This document shows positions 8,489-17,176 of a stretch of 64,000 bases of DNA, piece after piece. Source of the stretch: Azotimanducus sp965220185 (GTDB lineage Bacteria; Pseudomonadota; Gammaproteobacteria; Pseudomonadales; Azotimanducaceae). The DNA lies in NCBI GenBank assembly GCA_965220185.1, contig OZ244807.1, forward strand, positions 2,728,001 to 2,792,000, written 5' to 3'. The notes under the pieces are model-generated. The model had not been told where the DNA came from. It searched no databases and saw only the letters and a list, made by a program, of their open reading frames with translations. Positions within the stretch are counted from its first letter, which is position 1. Each line of letters opens with the position of its first letter. The translations under genes and the position numbers were made by a program.

Positions 8489-9084
8489 AACGAGCGATTG
8501 GCGCACTCATTCTTGCGGCGGGCTATGCTCGCCGCTTCGGCAGCGACAAGCGCCTGTATCGGCGCACTCCGAGAGAACCTCCGATGCTCATCGAGACGCT
8601 TGAGAAATATGTCCTCACGTTCGATCCATGCTTTGTGGTGATTCGCTCCGATGATGATGAGATTGAACGGCTCTTGGATGCGCATTTCGAAAACCAAGTG
8701 CAAATCATTGCGAGTGACGATGCTGTCCTGGGCATGGGCGCATCGCTCGCGGACGGTGTGCGGCACATCATCAAGGAGCACGCCAAGCTGCACGCGCTTT
8801 TCGTTGCGCACGGCGATATGCCGCTCGTGAGGCAAGATTCCCTCAAGAAGCTGCGCGCAATGATGGAAGACCTGTCGCTGTCAAATGCTCGCAGCATCCT
8901 GCGCCCAGAATACAAAGGCACACCCGGCCATCCTGTCGGATTCGCGCAAGCGTTTCTCAGCGAACTCGCCTGCTTGTCCGGCGATGCGGGTGCCAAGGTG
9001 GTGCTTGAGTCGCACCGAGACGCTGTGCAGACTATTGAGCTAAGCGATGCTGGCGTGTGCGTGGATTTCGACACGCCCGCATAG
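8485..9084 (+). CDS. MobA-like NTP transferase (MocA-type)
   Basis: 199 residues. The N-terminal nucleotide-binding signature LILAAGYARRFGSDKRL is characteristic of MobA/MocA cytidylyl- or guanylyltransferases, followed by HGDMPLV with the metal-binding aspartate and GHPVGF near the end. It would form MCD or MGD from molybdopterin; MocA-type (CTP) is favoured because it follows an XdhC-like gene. The start is TTG 8485, coupled to the XdhC-like stop. The next ATG lies after the first beta strand and would remove the nucleotide-binding loop. Confidence 0.82.
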   Translation: MKRAIGALILAAGYARRFGSDKRLYRRTPREPPMLIETLEKYVLTFDPCFVVIRSDDDEIERLLDAHFENQVQIIASDDAVLGMGASLADGVRHIIKEHAKLHALFVAHGDMPLVRQDSLKKLRAMMEDLSLSNARSILRPEYKGTPGHPVGFAQAFLSELACLSGDAGAKVVLESHRDAVQTIELSDAGVCVDFDTPA

Positions 9085-9235
9085 GCATCCCTATTATTTT
9101 CATTAAGTCACGAGTGTCCTGTCAAAGAATTATCGCTTATGAACAACACACTATTCCGTAGAGGTCAAGGTAATCGTCTGAGTGATGCTCGTACTCTCGC
9201 CATTTATTGTATAGGGGTGGGCAAAGTGCGGCAGC

Positions 9236-10477
9236 TGTTCGGGCTCAGATACATTCCGGAACTTTCCTCCCCGAGGAATTAGGCTCATGAGCTGACCGAA
9301 GGGGGAGGGGCGCCGGGCCATGAACGCAGGGAGCCGGAGGCGACCGGAGTTCATGGCCCGGCGGCGCGGCGCACGGCGCCACGCCGCCGGCTCAGGCATG
9401 CTTGTTTTATCCAACAAACCAAGGAGCCTGAACATGCAACTGTTGCACGCCTGCCCCCCGTCCTGCAAGCGCCCGCCCGTGGACGACACCGAATCCGAGG
9501 CCGCCCTGGCGCGACGCCGCGCGCTCCGGCTGGTCGACACCATGGTCGCCGGCGGCATGCGCCGCGGCGACGCCCTGGAGGCCATCGGCCTCGCCAGCAG
9601 CACCTACTACGACTGGCGGCGCGCCTTCCGCGACGGCGGCCTCAAGGCCCTCGCGCCGAAGAGCACCCGCCCGCGAAGCGTCCGCCGCCGGCGCTGGACA
9701 GACGCCGACGACCGCGCCGTGCTCGAACTGCGGGCCGAACACCCCTACATGGGCAAGGCGCGGCTCAAGGCCATGCTCGACCGCCGCGGCGTCGGCCTGT
9801 CGGTCTCCACCGTCGGGCGCATCCTCGCCAAGGCCGTCGCCGACGGCCGCATCAGGCCCGCGGCCTTCTGCGAGGGCCGCGCAAGGCCGAAGCGGCGCCG
9901 CGACTTCGACGGCGCCTGGGCGCGGCGCTGGACCTACGGCGACAGGGCCAAGGCCCCCGGCCAGATGATCCAGGTCGACCACATGACCTACAGCCGCGAC
10001 GGCCAGTCCCTCAAGGAGTTCCGCGCCGTCTGCCCGGTCTCCAGGTTCGCCGCCTCCCGCGTCTTCTCCCGCGCCACCGCCGGCAACGCCAGGCGCTTCC
10101 TCCACGCCATGGCCGACGCCATGCCGTTCCCCGTCGAATCCATCCAGGTCGACGGCGGCTCCGAGTTCATGGCCGACTTCGAGCGCGCCTGCGAGGCGCT
10201 CGACATCCCCCTCCACGTCCTGCCGCCGCGCCGCCCGCAGTGGAACGGCTGCGTCGAGCGCGCCAACCGCTCCGCCCGCATCGAGTTCTGGAGCCAGCAC
10301 CACGGCCCCCTCACCGTCGCCGACGTCGCCCCAAGGCTCGCCGGGCACGAGTTCTTCCACAACTACCAGCGCCCACACACCGCGCTGGACTGCCGAACGC
10401 CCAACGAGTATCTTGTCCACCTTGAAAACATGTCCGAACCGACAGCCGAAAATTCCGAAATGTCCTGAGCCCCTACA
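9236..10477 (+). mobile_element. IS481-family-like insertion sequence, 1242 bp
   Basis: Imperfect terminal inverted repeats of about 30 bp begin TGT and end ACA: left TGTTCGGGCTCAGATACATT (9236 on), right complement TGTAGGGGCTCAGGACATTT (from 10477). The flanks are a 4-bp direct duplication CAGC (9232-9235 and 10478-10481). One transposase gene fills the element. Its GC content is visibly higher than that of the host DNA, with long runs of GC-ending codons, so it was probably acquired from a higher-GC donor. Confidence 0.88.
9434..10468 (+). CDS. IS481-like transposase (DDE integrase core)
   Basis: 344 residues from ATG 9434, which has AAGGAG 6 nt upstream; an earlier ATG (9320) lacks this. 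An N-terminal helix-turn-helix region (DALEAIGLASSTYYDWRRAF) is followed by a second HTH (ARLKAMLDRRGVGLSVSTVG) and the rve catalytic core. The likely DDE residues are the D of QVDHMTY, the D of QVDGGSEF and the E of CVERANRSARIEFW. The typical end FFHNYQRPHTALDCRTPNEY is present. It is full length and uninterrupted, so the element may be active. Confidence 0.9.
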   Translation: MQLLHACPPSCKRPPVDDTESEAALARRRALRLVDTMVAGGMRRGDALEAIGLASSTYYDWRRAFRDGGLKALAPKSTRPRSVRRRRWTDADDRAVLELRAEHPYMGKARLKAMLDRRGVGLSVSTVGRILAKAVADGRIRPAAFCEGRARPKRRRDFDGAWARRWTYGDRAKAPGQMIQVDHMTYSRDGQSLKEFRAVCPVSRFAASRVFSRATAGNARRFLHAMADAMPFPVESIQVDGGSEFMADFERACEALDIPLHVLPPRRPQWNGCVERANRSARIEFWSQHHGPLTVADVAPRLAGHEFFHNYQRPHTALDCRTPNEYLVHLENMSEPTAENSEMS

Positions 10478-11023
10478 CAGCATTGCTTCACCTCCGCCAA
10501 AGATGGTAGAAACATCAGAACTCAGAAACCCGCCGGACGTTAGCCTGAAAGTCACTTCGTTAGTTCCGTCTTGGACGCCTAGCATGGGCCCGCCACCCAG
10601 GCCGCCTGTAAGAAGACTGCTTACAGGCACTGCACCGACCTGAACATCCTCGGTCATGGTCAGGTAACCTGAATTGACTGCACCGTTGATCACTATGTCG
10701 TAACTGACCCCTATGCCGCCGGGATAGGGCCATGTTGTGGTTGGTTGGATTTGTGTCCCGGCACCGTCCACAATATTCACTTGGAAAGAATTGTTGCCAC
10801 CAAGCGTGCTGTACCACACTGTAGCCCAACTGCGGCAACGGCAAAATTCGTCGGGGAACCCCGCAACCCTAATGCCATTGGCTCTATCGGAAAAGCAGCG
10901 GTTAGGCAAGGACGGTGTGTAGGTTGCCCCGTTATTGCTGCCAGTCGGACAGGCCGCCGCCTGAAGGCTGACCATCATCAGCAGGGGCAGGGCTAGCAGC
11001 CAGCTCGCCGGTTTCAGTAAGGA

Positions 11024-11040
11024 GGGGGGGGGGGGGGGGG
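11024..11040. repeat. Poly-G tract (17 G) in the interrupted secreted-protein gene
   Basis: Seventeen consecutive G on the plus strand (17 C in the coding strand) encode a five-proline run at residues 9-13 of the interrupted secreted protein, upstream of the hydrophobic signal segment. Slipped-strand loss or gain of 1 or 2 bases would shift the frame. The exact length is uncertain because homopolymers are error-prone in sequencing. Confidence 0.85.
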
Positions 11041-11108
11041 TGAATCTCGTTTGCTGTTTCATAGTGCTTTCCAAAGCTGACCGATGTGCGGGCATTATGC
11101 CAAACAAA

Positions 11109-12011
11109 CTACATATGTTCTGAACAAGTCTCTTCGCTGGCCATGGGTCTTGCCCAGGAAAGCTTGCTGCGGCAGGACTCGAAGAAGCTATGCTCTAGCG
11201 GGTAGAGCAGCGTCAATTGGTGAGCGTGTTTGCGAATCTTGAGCATATCTCCTGACTGAACGCCAATACTCACTTGCGAATCAAAGCTCACCTGCGGATT
11301 TTCCGAAACCGTATGTTCAAGGCGCGCGGTGACTTCCATGCTGCTCGGTACCAGCAGCGGCCTTGATGTCAATGTGTGCGGCACCATTGGAACAATGACG
11401 ATGGCATCAATGCTCGGAAACAAAATGGGGCCACCTGCTGAGAGGGCGTAGGCGGTGGAGCCTGTCGGCGAAGCGACAATCAAACCATCGGAGCGCTGCC
11501 GATAGACAAGCTCGCCATCAGCGTAGATCGACATATCTATGATGCGCGCCATCGTCCCATGGTGTAGCACCACATCATTCAAGGCTGGCGAGCCACCAAG
11601 GCGTTCCCCGTCTCGCCACACCTCCCCTTCAAGCAGAAAGTGCTTTTCGGCTTGATAGCGTCCCTCAAGCACGCCTCCAATGCCAGCTTCAACCTGCTGT
11701 GGCGGAATGTCGGCAAGAAACCCCAAGCCGCCACGATTTATTCCAACCAGCGGCACTCCGGAAAACGCAAGCTCTCGCGCCGCGCCAAGCAAGCTTCCAT
11801 CACCACCTACAACGATCACCAGATCGCAGGCATTGCCCATTTCTGCGAGTGACAGAAAACGTTTCGCGCCGCCGATCACTTCCTTCAGCGAGGATTGGGG
11901 ACACACGTCCACACCCTTCTCGGCCAAGAAGCTATGGACTTTTTGCAAAGTGGCAACAGCTTTTGCGTTTTCGAGCCGCCCGGTGAGGCCAACACAGCGA
12001 AAGTCTGGCAT
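11109..12011 (-). CDS. nadK: NAD kinase
   Basis: 300 residues from ATG 12011 (MPDFRCVGLTGR), the usual family length; the open frame extends 56 codons further upstream but without similarity. Motifs are GGDGS in LVIVVGGDGSLLGAAREL, the NE/D-type NDVVLHH, and SPTGSTAYALSAGGPIL. It phosphorylates NAD to NADP in the cytoplasm. It is divergent from nrdA. The C-terminal 20 residues (SWARPMASEETCSEHM) are not conserved. Confidence 0.94.
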   Translation of the reverse strand: MPDFRCVGLTGRLENAKAVATLQKVHSFLAEKGVDVCPQSSLKEVIGGAKRFLSLAEMGNACDLVIVVGGDGSLLGAARELAFSGVPLVGINRGGLGFLADIPPQQVEAGIGGVLEGRYQAEKHFLLEGEVWRDGERLGGSPALNDVVLHHGTMARIIDMSIYADGELVYRQRSDGLIVASPTGSTAYALSAGGPILFPSIDAIVIVPMVPHTLTSRPLLVPSSMEVTARLEHTVSENPQVSFDSQVSIGVQSGDMLKIRKHAHQLTLLYPLEHSFFESCRSKLSWARPMASEETCSEHM

Positions 12012-12197
12012 GCATATCACTGATGCGAAGCGGCCTTTAGTATACCTGCGGCACACCGCGAACGCTGCATGTACGGCCGCGAATGCCAAGCGGTTTGCGA
12101 GAGACGATCTACTTCGCGAAAGTGCGAAAGAACTTGCGTCAAAACCACCATATGTAGTACCTTGCGCATCCAATGTCACAAAATCCGGTCGAAACCC

Positions 12198-15179
12198 ATG
12201 ACGGAATCAGTGATGGCAGAGTCAATGTCAGCGGGCTCAGTGTCAACTAACGAAACCACGACTCCTTCCCGATCCCGAGCATCGCTTGACGCCGTGCAGC
12301 CTCTCGCCGAAACGCCAGCCTCAGATGTCCTCTCTTTCTCTCCCCCAACCGTTGAACCAGGCGTTGCTGCCACCGCCCCTGGCAATCTAAGAGTCATCAA
12401 GCGGGGCGGCGCGCTCGTCGCCTATGACGATTCGAAGATACGCATCGCCATGCTCAAAGCGGTACTCGCCGTCGAAGGCGACAGCGCGGCCAACTCCGCG
12501 CGTGTTCGTGACCTGGTGGAATCGCTCACAACAGGCATCAGCCAGACTTTCGCGCGCCGCTTCCCTTCCGGCGGCACCCTGCATATCGAGGACATTCAAG
12601 ATCAAGTCGAACTCGCACTCATGCGCGCTAGCGAGCACAAGGTGGCCCGGTCGTATGTCATCTACCGCAACGAGCGCGCCAAGGAGCGCGAACGCAGCGC
12701 AAGCGAAATCGCGCCCTCGGAAGAGGCGCCTATCGAAGTCACGCTACCGAGCGGCGAGCGCGTCCCACTGGATATGGAGCGTGTGCGTACCCTTGTCAGC
12801 GAAGCCTGCGAAGATCTCGGCGATGTCGATGCCGCACGCATCATTGAAGAAGCCCTTGCCAACATGTATCAAGGCATCGCGCTCGCCGATGTCGGCACCT
12901 CGCTTCGCAACGCCGCGCGCGCATTGGTCGAAGAAGAACCCAACTACACCTATGTGACAGCGCGATTGCTGCTCGACCAGCTGCGCACGGAAGCCCTTAC
13001 CTACCTGAACGTGGACACCGACCAAGGCCACCAAGCGGTGCAGTCACAAATGAATGCGACCTACCCGGTCGCATTCAAAGCCTTTATCGAAAAAGGCGTG
13101 GAGATGGAGTTCCTCGCCCGAGAACTGTCAACAATGGACTTGGATGTTCTCGGTGCCGCACTCAAACCCGAGCGGGATCTCCAATTCACGTATCTCGGCC
13201 TGCAAACACTCTACGACCGCTACTTCATTCATGACAACAACACGCGCTTTGAGTTACCACAGGTGTTTTTCATGCGCGTCGCCATGGGCCTTGCGGTGCG
13301 CGAAGATGCTCGGGAAAAGCGCGCCATTGAGTTCTACGACCTGCTGTCGTCCTTTGATTACATGTCTTCAACGCCGACCCTCTTCAATTCCGGCACACGC
13401 CGCTCACAACTCTCGTCGTGTTTTCTTACCAGTGTGCCCGACAATCTCGAAGGTATCTACGGCGCGGTTCGAGATAACGCGCTACTTTCCAAATGGGCGG
13501 GCGGACTCGGCAATGACTGGACGCCGGTGCGCGCCCTCGGCGCGTATATCAAAGGCACCAACGGCAAATCGCAGGGTGTCGTGCCATTCCTCAAGGTCGT
13601 CAATGACACTGCCGTCGCCGTGAATCAGGGCGGCAAGCGCAAAGGAGCCGTCTGTTCCTACCTAGAGACATGGCATCTCGACATCGAAGAGTTCCTGGAG
13701 TTGCGCAAGAACACTGGCGATGATCGGCGGCGCACCCACGATATGAACACCGCCAACTGGATTCCTGATCTCTTCATGAAACGAGTGTTCGAGGACGGCG
13801 AGTGGACACTGTTCTCGCCAAGCGACGTGCCGGACCTCCACGACCTCTGGGGGCAGGCGTTCGAGACTCGCTACCTAGAGTACGAGCAACAGACTCAAAC
13901 CGGTGAGATTACGCTCTTCCGCCGCGTGAAGGCGGGCGCTCTGTGGCGCAAGATGATTTCCATGCTCTACGAGACAGGGCATCCTTGGATCACCTTCAAG
14001 GACGCGTGCAACGCTCGTTCGCCGCAACAGCATGCTGGCATCGTTCATTCAAGCAATCTGTGTACCGAAATAACCCTCAACACTCGCGCCGAAGATGAAA
14101 TTGCGGTGTGCAACCTCGGCTCGATCAATCTTGCACAGCATCTCACGGCCGACAACAGCGGACTTGATCTCGAAAAACTCGAACGCACCACTCGTGTCGC
14201 GCTGCGCATGCTCGACAACGTCATTGACATCAACTATTACTCGGTGTCAACGGCGCGGGCGTCGAATATGCGGCACCGTCCTGTCGGTCTCGGTCTCATG
14301 GGCTTTCAGGACGCGCTCTATCGGCAGAGAATTCCCTACGCATCCGAGCAGGCAGTGGACTTTGCCGACAAGTCGATGGAAGCGATCAGCTATTTTGCAA
14401 TTCAGGCCTCGTGCGCGCTCGCCGAGGAGCGAGGTCGCTATGAGAGTTTCGAAAGTTCCTTGTGGAGCCGCGGTATTTTGCCTATCGATTCGCTTGATAT
14501 CCTTGAGCGGGAACGTGGCAGCGGATTCTTGGAGGTAGACCGACAGGCTGCGTTGGACTGGGATTCGTTGCGGGAACAGGTCAAATCAGTCGGACTGCGC
14601 AATTCCAATGTAATGGCCATTGCGCCAACCGCCACGATCGCCAATATCGTCGGCGTTTCTCAATCCATCGAACCGACCTACCAGAATCTGTTTGTCAAAT
14701 CCAATCTGTCGGGCGAATTCACCGTGGTCAACCCTTTCATGGTGCGCGACCTCAAGGCACTCGGCGTGTGGGACAAGGTCATGGTCAATGACCTGAAGTA
14801 TTTCGACGGCACCCTCCTGCCGATTGACCGGGTGCCGCAGGAACTGAAACTCCTGTACGCGACGGCATTTGAAATCGAACCAAAGTGGCTCGTTGAAGCA
14901 GCGTCACGCCGACAAAAATGGATCGATCAATCGCAGTCGCTCAATTTGTATATCGCCTCCGCATCGGGCCGTAAGCTCGATGTGACCTATCGGATGGCGT
15001 GGCTGCGCGGGTTGAAGACCACCTACTACCTGCGCGCCATCGGCGCGACGAGTACCGAAAAATCCACTGTCACCGGCACCGCGCTCAACGCGGTGATGAC
15101 ACAGGATTCGGACAGCGGCCCCGCATCCGTGCCAGCCGCCTGCTCAATAGACGACCCAGACTGCGAAGCATGCCAGTAA
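12198..15179 (+). CDS. nrdA: Class Ia ribonucleoside-diphosphate reductase, alpha subunit
   Basis: 993 residues from ATG 12198. Two ATP-cone domains lie in tandem: the first at about 62-150 (LRVIKRGGALVAYDDSKIRI), the second at about 180-270 (VTLPSGERVPLDMERVR). The catalytic ten-stranded barrel shows FNSGTRRSQLSSC (active-site Cys), NLCTEITLNT (Asn-Cys-Glu) and the loop AIAPTATIANIVGVSQSIEP. The C-terminal tail CSIDDPDCEACQ carries the redox-shuttle cysteines. It reduces NDPs to dNDPs with NrdB. An N-terminal Ser/Thr/Pro-rich stretch of about 60 residues precedes the first cone; the true start could be a later ATG in this region. It is divergent from nadK and followed by nrdB after 29 bp. 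Confidence 0.95.
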   Translation: MTESVMAESMSAGSVSTNETTTPSRSRASLDAVQPLAETPASDVLSFSPPTVEPGVAATAPGNLRVIKRGGALVAYDDSKIRIAMLKAVLAVEGDSAANSARVRDLVESLTTGISQTFARRFPSGGTLHIEDIQDQVELALMRASEHKVARSYVIYRNERAKERERSASEIAPSEEAPIEVTLPSGERVPLDMERVRTLVSEACEDLGDVDAARIIEEALANMYQGIALADVGTSLRNAARALVEEEPNYTYVTARLLLDQLRTEALTYLNVDTDQGHQAVQSQMNATYPVAFKAFIEKGVEMEFLARELSTMDLDVLGAALKPERDLQFTYLGLQTLYDRYFIHDNNTRFELPQVFFMRVAMGLAVREDAREKRAIEFYDLLSSFDYMSSTPTLFNSGTRRSQLSSCFLTSVPDNLEGIYGAVRDNALLSKWAGGLGNDWTPVRALGAYIKGTNGKSQGVVPFLKVVNDTAVAVNQGGKRKGAVCSYLETWHLDIEEFLELRKNTGDDRRRTHDMNTANWIPDLFMKRVFEDGEWTLFSPSDVPDLHDLWGQAFETRYLEYEQQTQTGEITLFRRVKAGALWRKMISMLYETGHPWITFKDACNARSPQQHAGIVHSSNLCTEITLNTRAEDEIAVCNLGSINLAQHLTADNSGLDLEKLERTTRVALRMLDNVIDINYYSVSTARASNMRHRPVGLGLMGFQDALYRQRIPYASEQAVDFADKSMEAISYFAIQASCALAEERGRYESFESSLWSRGILPIDSLDILERERGSGFLEVDRQAALDWDSLREQVKSVGLRNSNVMAIAPTATIANIVGVSQSIEPTYQNLFVKSNLSGEFTVVNPFMVRDLKALGVWDKVMVNDLKYFDGTLLPIDRVPQELKLLYATAFEIEPKWLVEAASRRQKWIDQSQSLNLYIASASGRKLDVTYRMAWLRGLKTTYYLRAIGATSTEKSTVTGTALNAVMTQDSDSGPASVPAACSIDDPDCEACQ

Positions 15180-15208
15180 ACACAACAAACCCAAGGGAGA
15201 CTTGATAG

Positions 15209-16459
15209 ATGCTCGATTGGAACGCCTACGACACCGACCTAGATGACCAGACAGAAGTTTCAGTGGCAAGCACGAATCAAGCGTTGAGCCCTGCACCTGC
15301 TCCAGCCGCACCGATCGCGCCCACACCAGCGCCGCCCATCCGTCGCTCGCAGGCTCGTGCACCGGTAAGCGACGTGACAGATTTGCCGCCATCTGTTGTG
15401 GCGCTCGCGCCAACATCTTCCGCATCGAAGAGCGATAGCTTGGAGCGTGTGACAGTCGATCAAAAGCGAATGATCAATTGCCGCGCCGATCTCAACCAAC
15501 TTGTGCCTTTCAAGTATCAATGGGCGTGGCAGAAGTACCTTGACGCCTGCGCCAACCATTGGATGCCGCAAGAAATCAACATGACCGAAGATGTGAAGCT
15601 GTGGAACTCGTCGGACGGTCTTGCGGACGACGAGCGCACGATTGTCAAGCGCAGCCTCGGCTTCTTCTCGACAGCGGACTCGCTCGTGGCGAACAACCTC
15701 GTGCTGGCCGTCTATCGGCTCATCACCAATCCCGAATGCCGTCAGTACCTGTTGCGGCAAGCGTTTGAAGAGGCGATTCATACACACGCCTACCAGTACT
15801 GCATTGAGTCGCTGCGCATGGACGAAGGCGAGATCTTCAACATGTACCACGAAGTGCCATCGGTCGCGCGCAAGGCCTCATGGGCGCTCAAGTACACGCG
15901 GGCGATCTCGGATCCGACGTTCACAACAGGCACGCCGGAAACGGACGCCGAATTGCTCCGCAACTTGATCGCCTACTACTGCGTCATGGAGGGCATGTTC
16001 TTCTATTGCGGCTTCACGCAGATTCTCTCGATGGGACAGCGCAACAAGATGACAGGCACCTCCGAGCAGTTCCAGTACATTCTGCGCGACGAATCCATGC
16101 ATGTGAACTTCGGCATTGACGTGATCAATCAAATCAAGGCCGAGAACCCTGAGATATGGAGTGAAGAGATGCAGGCATGTGCCTCCGACATGATTGTGGA
16201 TGGCACCAATCTCGAAATTGAGTATGCGCGTGACACCATGCCGCGCGGCGTGCTTGGTATGAACGCCAACATCATGGAAGAATACCTGCAGTTCATCGCC
16301 AATCGACGCTTGGCGCAAATCGGGCTTGCCGAACGATTTTCGGGCGCGAGAAATCCGTTCCCTTGGATGTCCGAGATCATGGACCTGAAAAAAGAAAAGA
16401 ACTTCTTCGAGACGCGTGTCATCGAGTACCAGACCGGCGGCGCCCTGAATTGGGACTGA
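15209..16459 (+). CDS. nrdB: Class Ia ribonucleoside-diphosphate reductase, beta subunit
   Basis: 416 residues. Residues about 20-80 are an Ala/Pro/Ser-rich extension, and the ferritin-like core starts near 85. Metal ligands and radical site are visible: the Asp in MTEDVKLW, EEAIHTHAY (Glu, His and the radical Tyr), MEGMFFYCGF (Glu) and DESMHVNF (Glu, His). The presence of the Tyr argues for a di-iron tyrosyl-radical enzyme rather than class Ic. The C-terminus ends FETRVIEYQTGGALNWD, the tail that docks on NrdA. It is in operon with nrdA. Confidence 0.95.
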   Translation: MLDWNAYDTDLDDQTEVSVASTNQALSPAPAPAAPIAPTPAPPIRRSQARAPVSDVTDLPPSVVALAPTSSASKSDSLERVTVDQKRMINCRADLNQLVPFKYQWAWQKYLDACANHWMPQEINMTEDVKLWNSSDGLADDERTIVKRSLGFFSTADSLVANNLVLAVYRLITNPECRQYLLRQAFEEAIHTHAYQYCIESLRMDEGEIFNMYHEVPSVARKASWALKYTRAISDPTFTTGTPETDAELLRNLIAYYCVMEGMFFYCGFTQILSMGQRNKMTGTSEQFQYILRDESMHVNFGIDVINQIKAENPEIWSEEMQACASDMIVDGTNLEIEYARDTMPRGVLGMNANIMEEYLQFIANRRLAQIGLAERFSGARNPFPWMSEIMDLKKEKNFFETRVIEYQTGGALNWD

Positions 16460-16586
16460 AAGTCGGCTTTATTTGAAGACTGAAGCGCTTAGCCGACAAC
16501 GCTCAAAATCCAGCGTTGAATCTTGCCTTTCCTTTTCGCACACTGACATCTTGTGTGACCGTCAGCAAGCGAAAGAGGTGAGACAC

Positions 16587-17168
16587 ATGGCAGCGCATGA
16601 CCACGAAGTCGTCTCCATCTACGGCTACAGCGAAGCGCAGATCGACAAGCTGATGACGCATTCCCCTGAATGCGTGCTCATGTGGTCGACAAAGGATGGC
16701 TGGCCGGTCGGGGTCGTGCATGCGTTTGTCTGGCGCGATGGGCGGGTGTGGATGACCTTTGCGGCGCATCGGCACCGGGCGGCGGCGATTCGGCGCGACA
16801 ACCGGGTGTCGGTCACGGTCAGCGGCGCCGGGGCGTCGCATTCTGATTGCCCAAGAGGCGCGGCCACGCTCAAGGGGCGCGGCTATTTTCACGAAGACGA
16901 AGAGACCAAGAAATGGTTCTATCAAGCACTCTCAGAGAAAGTCAGCCCGCACAGCAAGGACGGGCAGGATCACTTCTATTCGATTCTCGACTCGCCGCTG
17001 AGGGTCATTCTTGAAGTGGTGCCGGAAAAGTGGATCACCTTTGATGCCGACAAGTCCGCTCGCGACCTTGCGGGCACGCTTTCCGAAGACGAAAAGACGC
17101 CGCGGCTCAATTCGGATACCGAGCGCATGGCCAAGGAGCGCGAGCGCCGCGGACTCGGCGCTCGCTAG
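16587..17168 (+). CDS. Pyridoxamine 5'-phosphate oxidase-like flavin split-barrel protein
   Basis: 193 residues from ATG 16587, preceded by AGAGGTGAG. The pattern CVLMWSTKDGWPVGVVHAFV, RVWMTFAAHRHRAAAIRRDN and RVSVTVSG matches the beta-barrel flavin/F420-binding PNPOx superfamily, followed by a helical region and VPEKWITFDADK. The substrate is unknown. The C-terminal 30 residues are highly charged (MAKERERRGLGAR). It lies 127 bp after nrdB and converges with the enoyl-CoA hydratase gene. Confidence 0.75.
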   Translation: MAAHDHEVVSIYGYSEAQIDKLMTHSPECVLMWSTKDGWPVGVVHAFVWRDGRVWMTFAAHRHRAAAIRRDNRVSVTVSGAGASHSDCPRGAATLKGRGYFHEDEETKKWFYQALSEKVSPHSKDGQDHFYSILDSPLRVILEVVPEKWITFDADKSARDLAGTLSEDEKTPRLNSDTERMAKERERRGLGAR

Positions 17169-17176
17169 CGACTCGT

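Larger units (their letters stand above)
9151..11062 (-). pseudogene. Secreted protein gene interrupted by an IS481-like element
   Basis: The 5' part runs from ATG 11062 down to 10478 and the 3' part from 9235 to the TAG at 9151. If the element and one 4-bp target copy (CAGC) are removed, the frame joins exactly (..FGGGEAML + PHFAHPYTINGES..), giving about 220 residues. The N-terminus MKQQTRFTPPPPPSLLK precedes a hydrophobic segment WLLALPLLMMVSLQAAA, a signal peptide ending before ACPTGSNN. The rest is Gly/Thr-rich with four cysteines, resembling a secreted beta-rich protein of unknown function. The five prolines are encoded by a 17-G tract. It is probably inactive as it stands, because the reading frame runs into the element. 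Confidence 0.85.

Noticed and set aside
9407..11107. A 566-codon minus-strand frame spanning the IS element
   Set aside because: Its middle is antisense to the transposase and low-complexity (GC-rich shadow). Only its two ends outside 9236-10477 are real, as parts of the interrupted gene.
12012..12197. NrdR boxes or a riboswitch upstream of nrdA
   Set aside because: No pair of sequences near ACACWATATWGT and no convincing structured element was seen.
15260..15850. A 196-codon antisense frame in nrdB
   Set aside because: It mirrors GC-rich coding sequence of a clear nrdB gene and has no family features.
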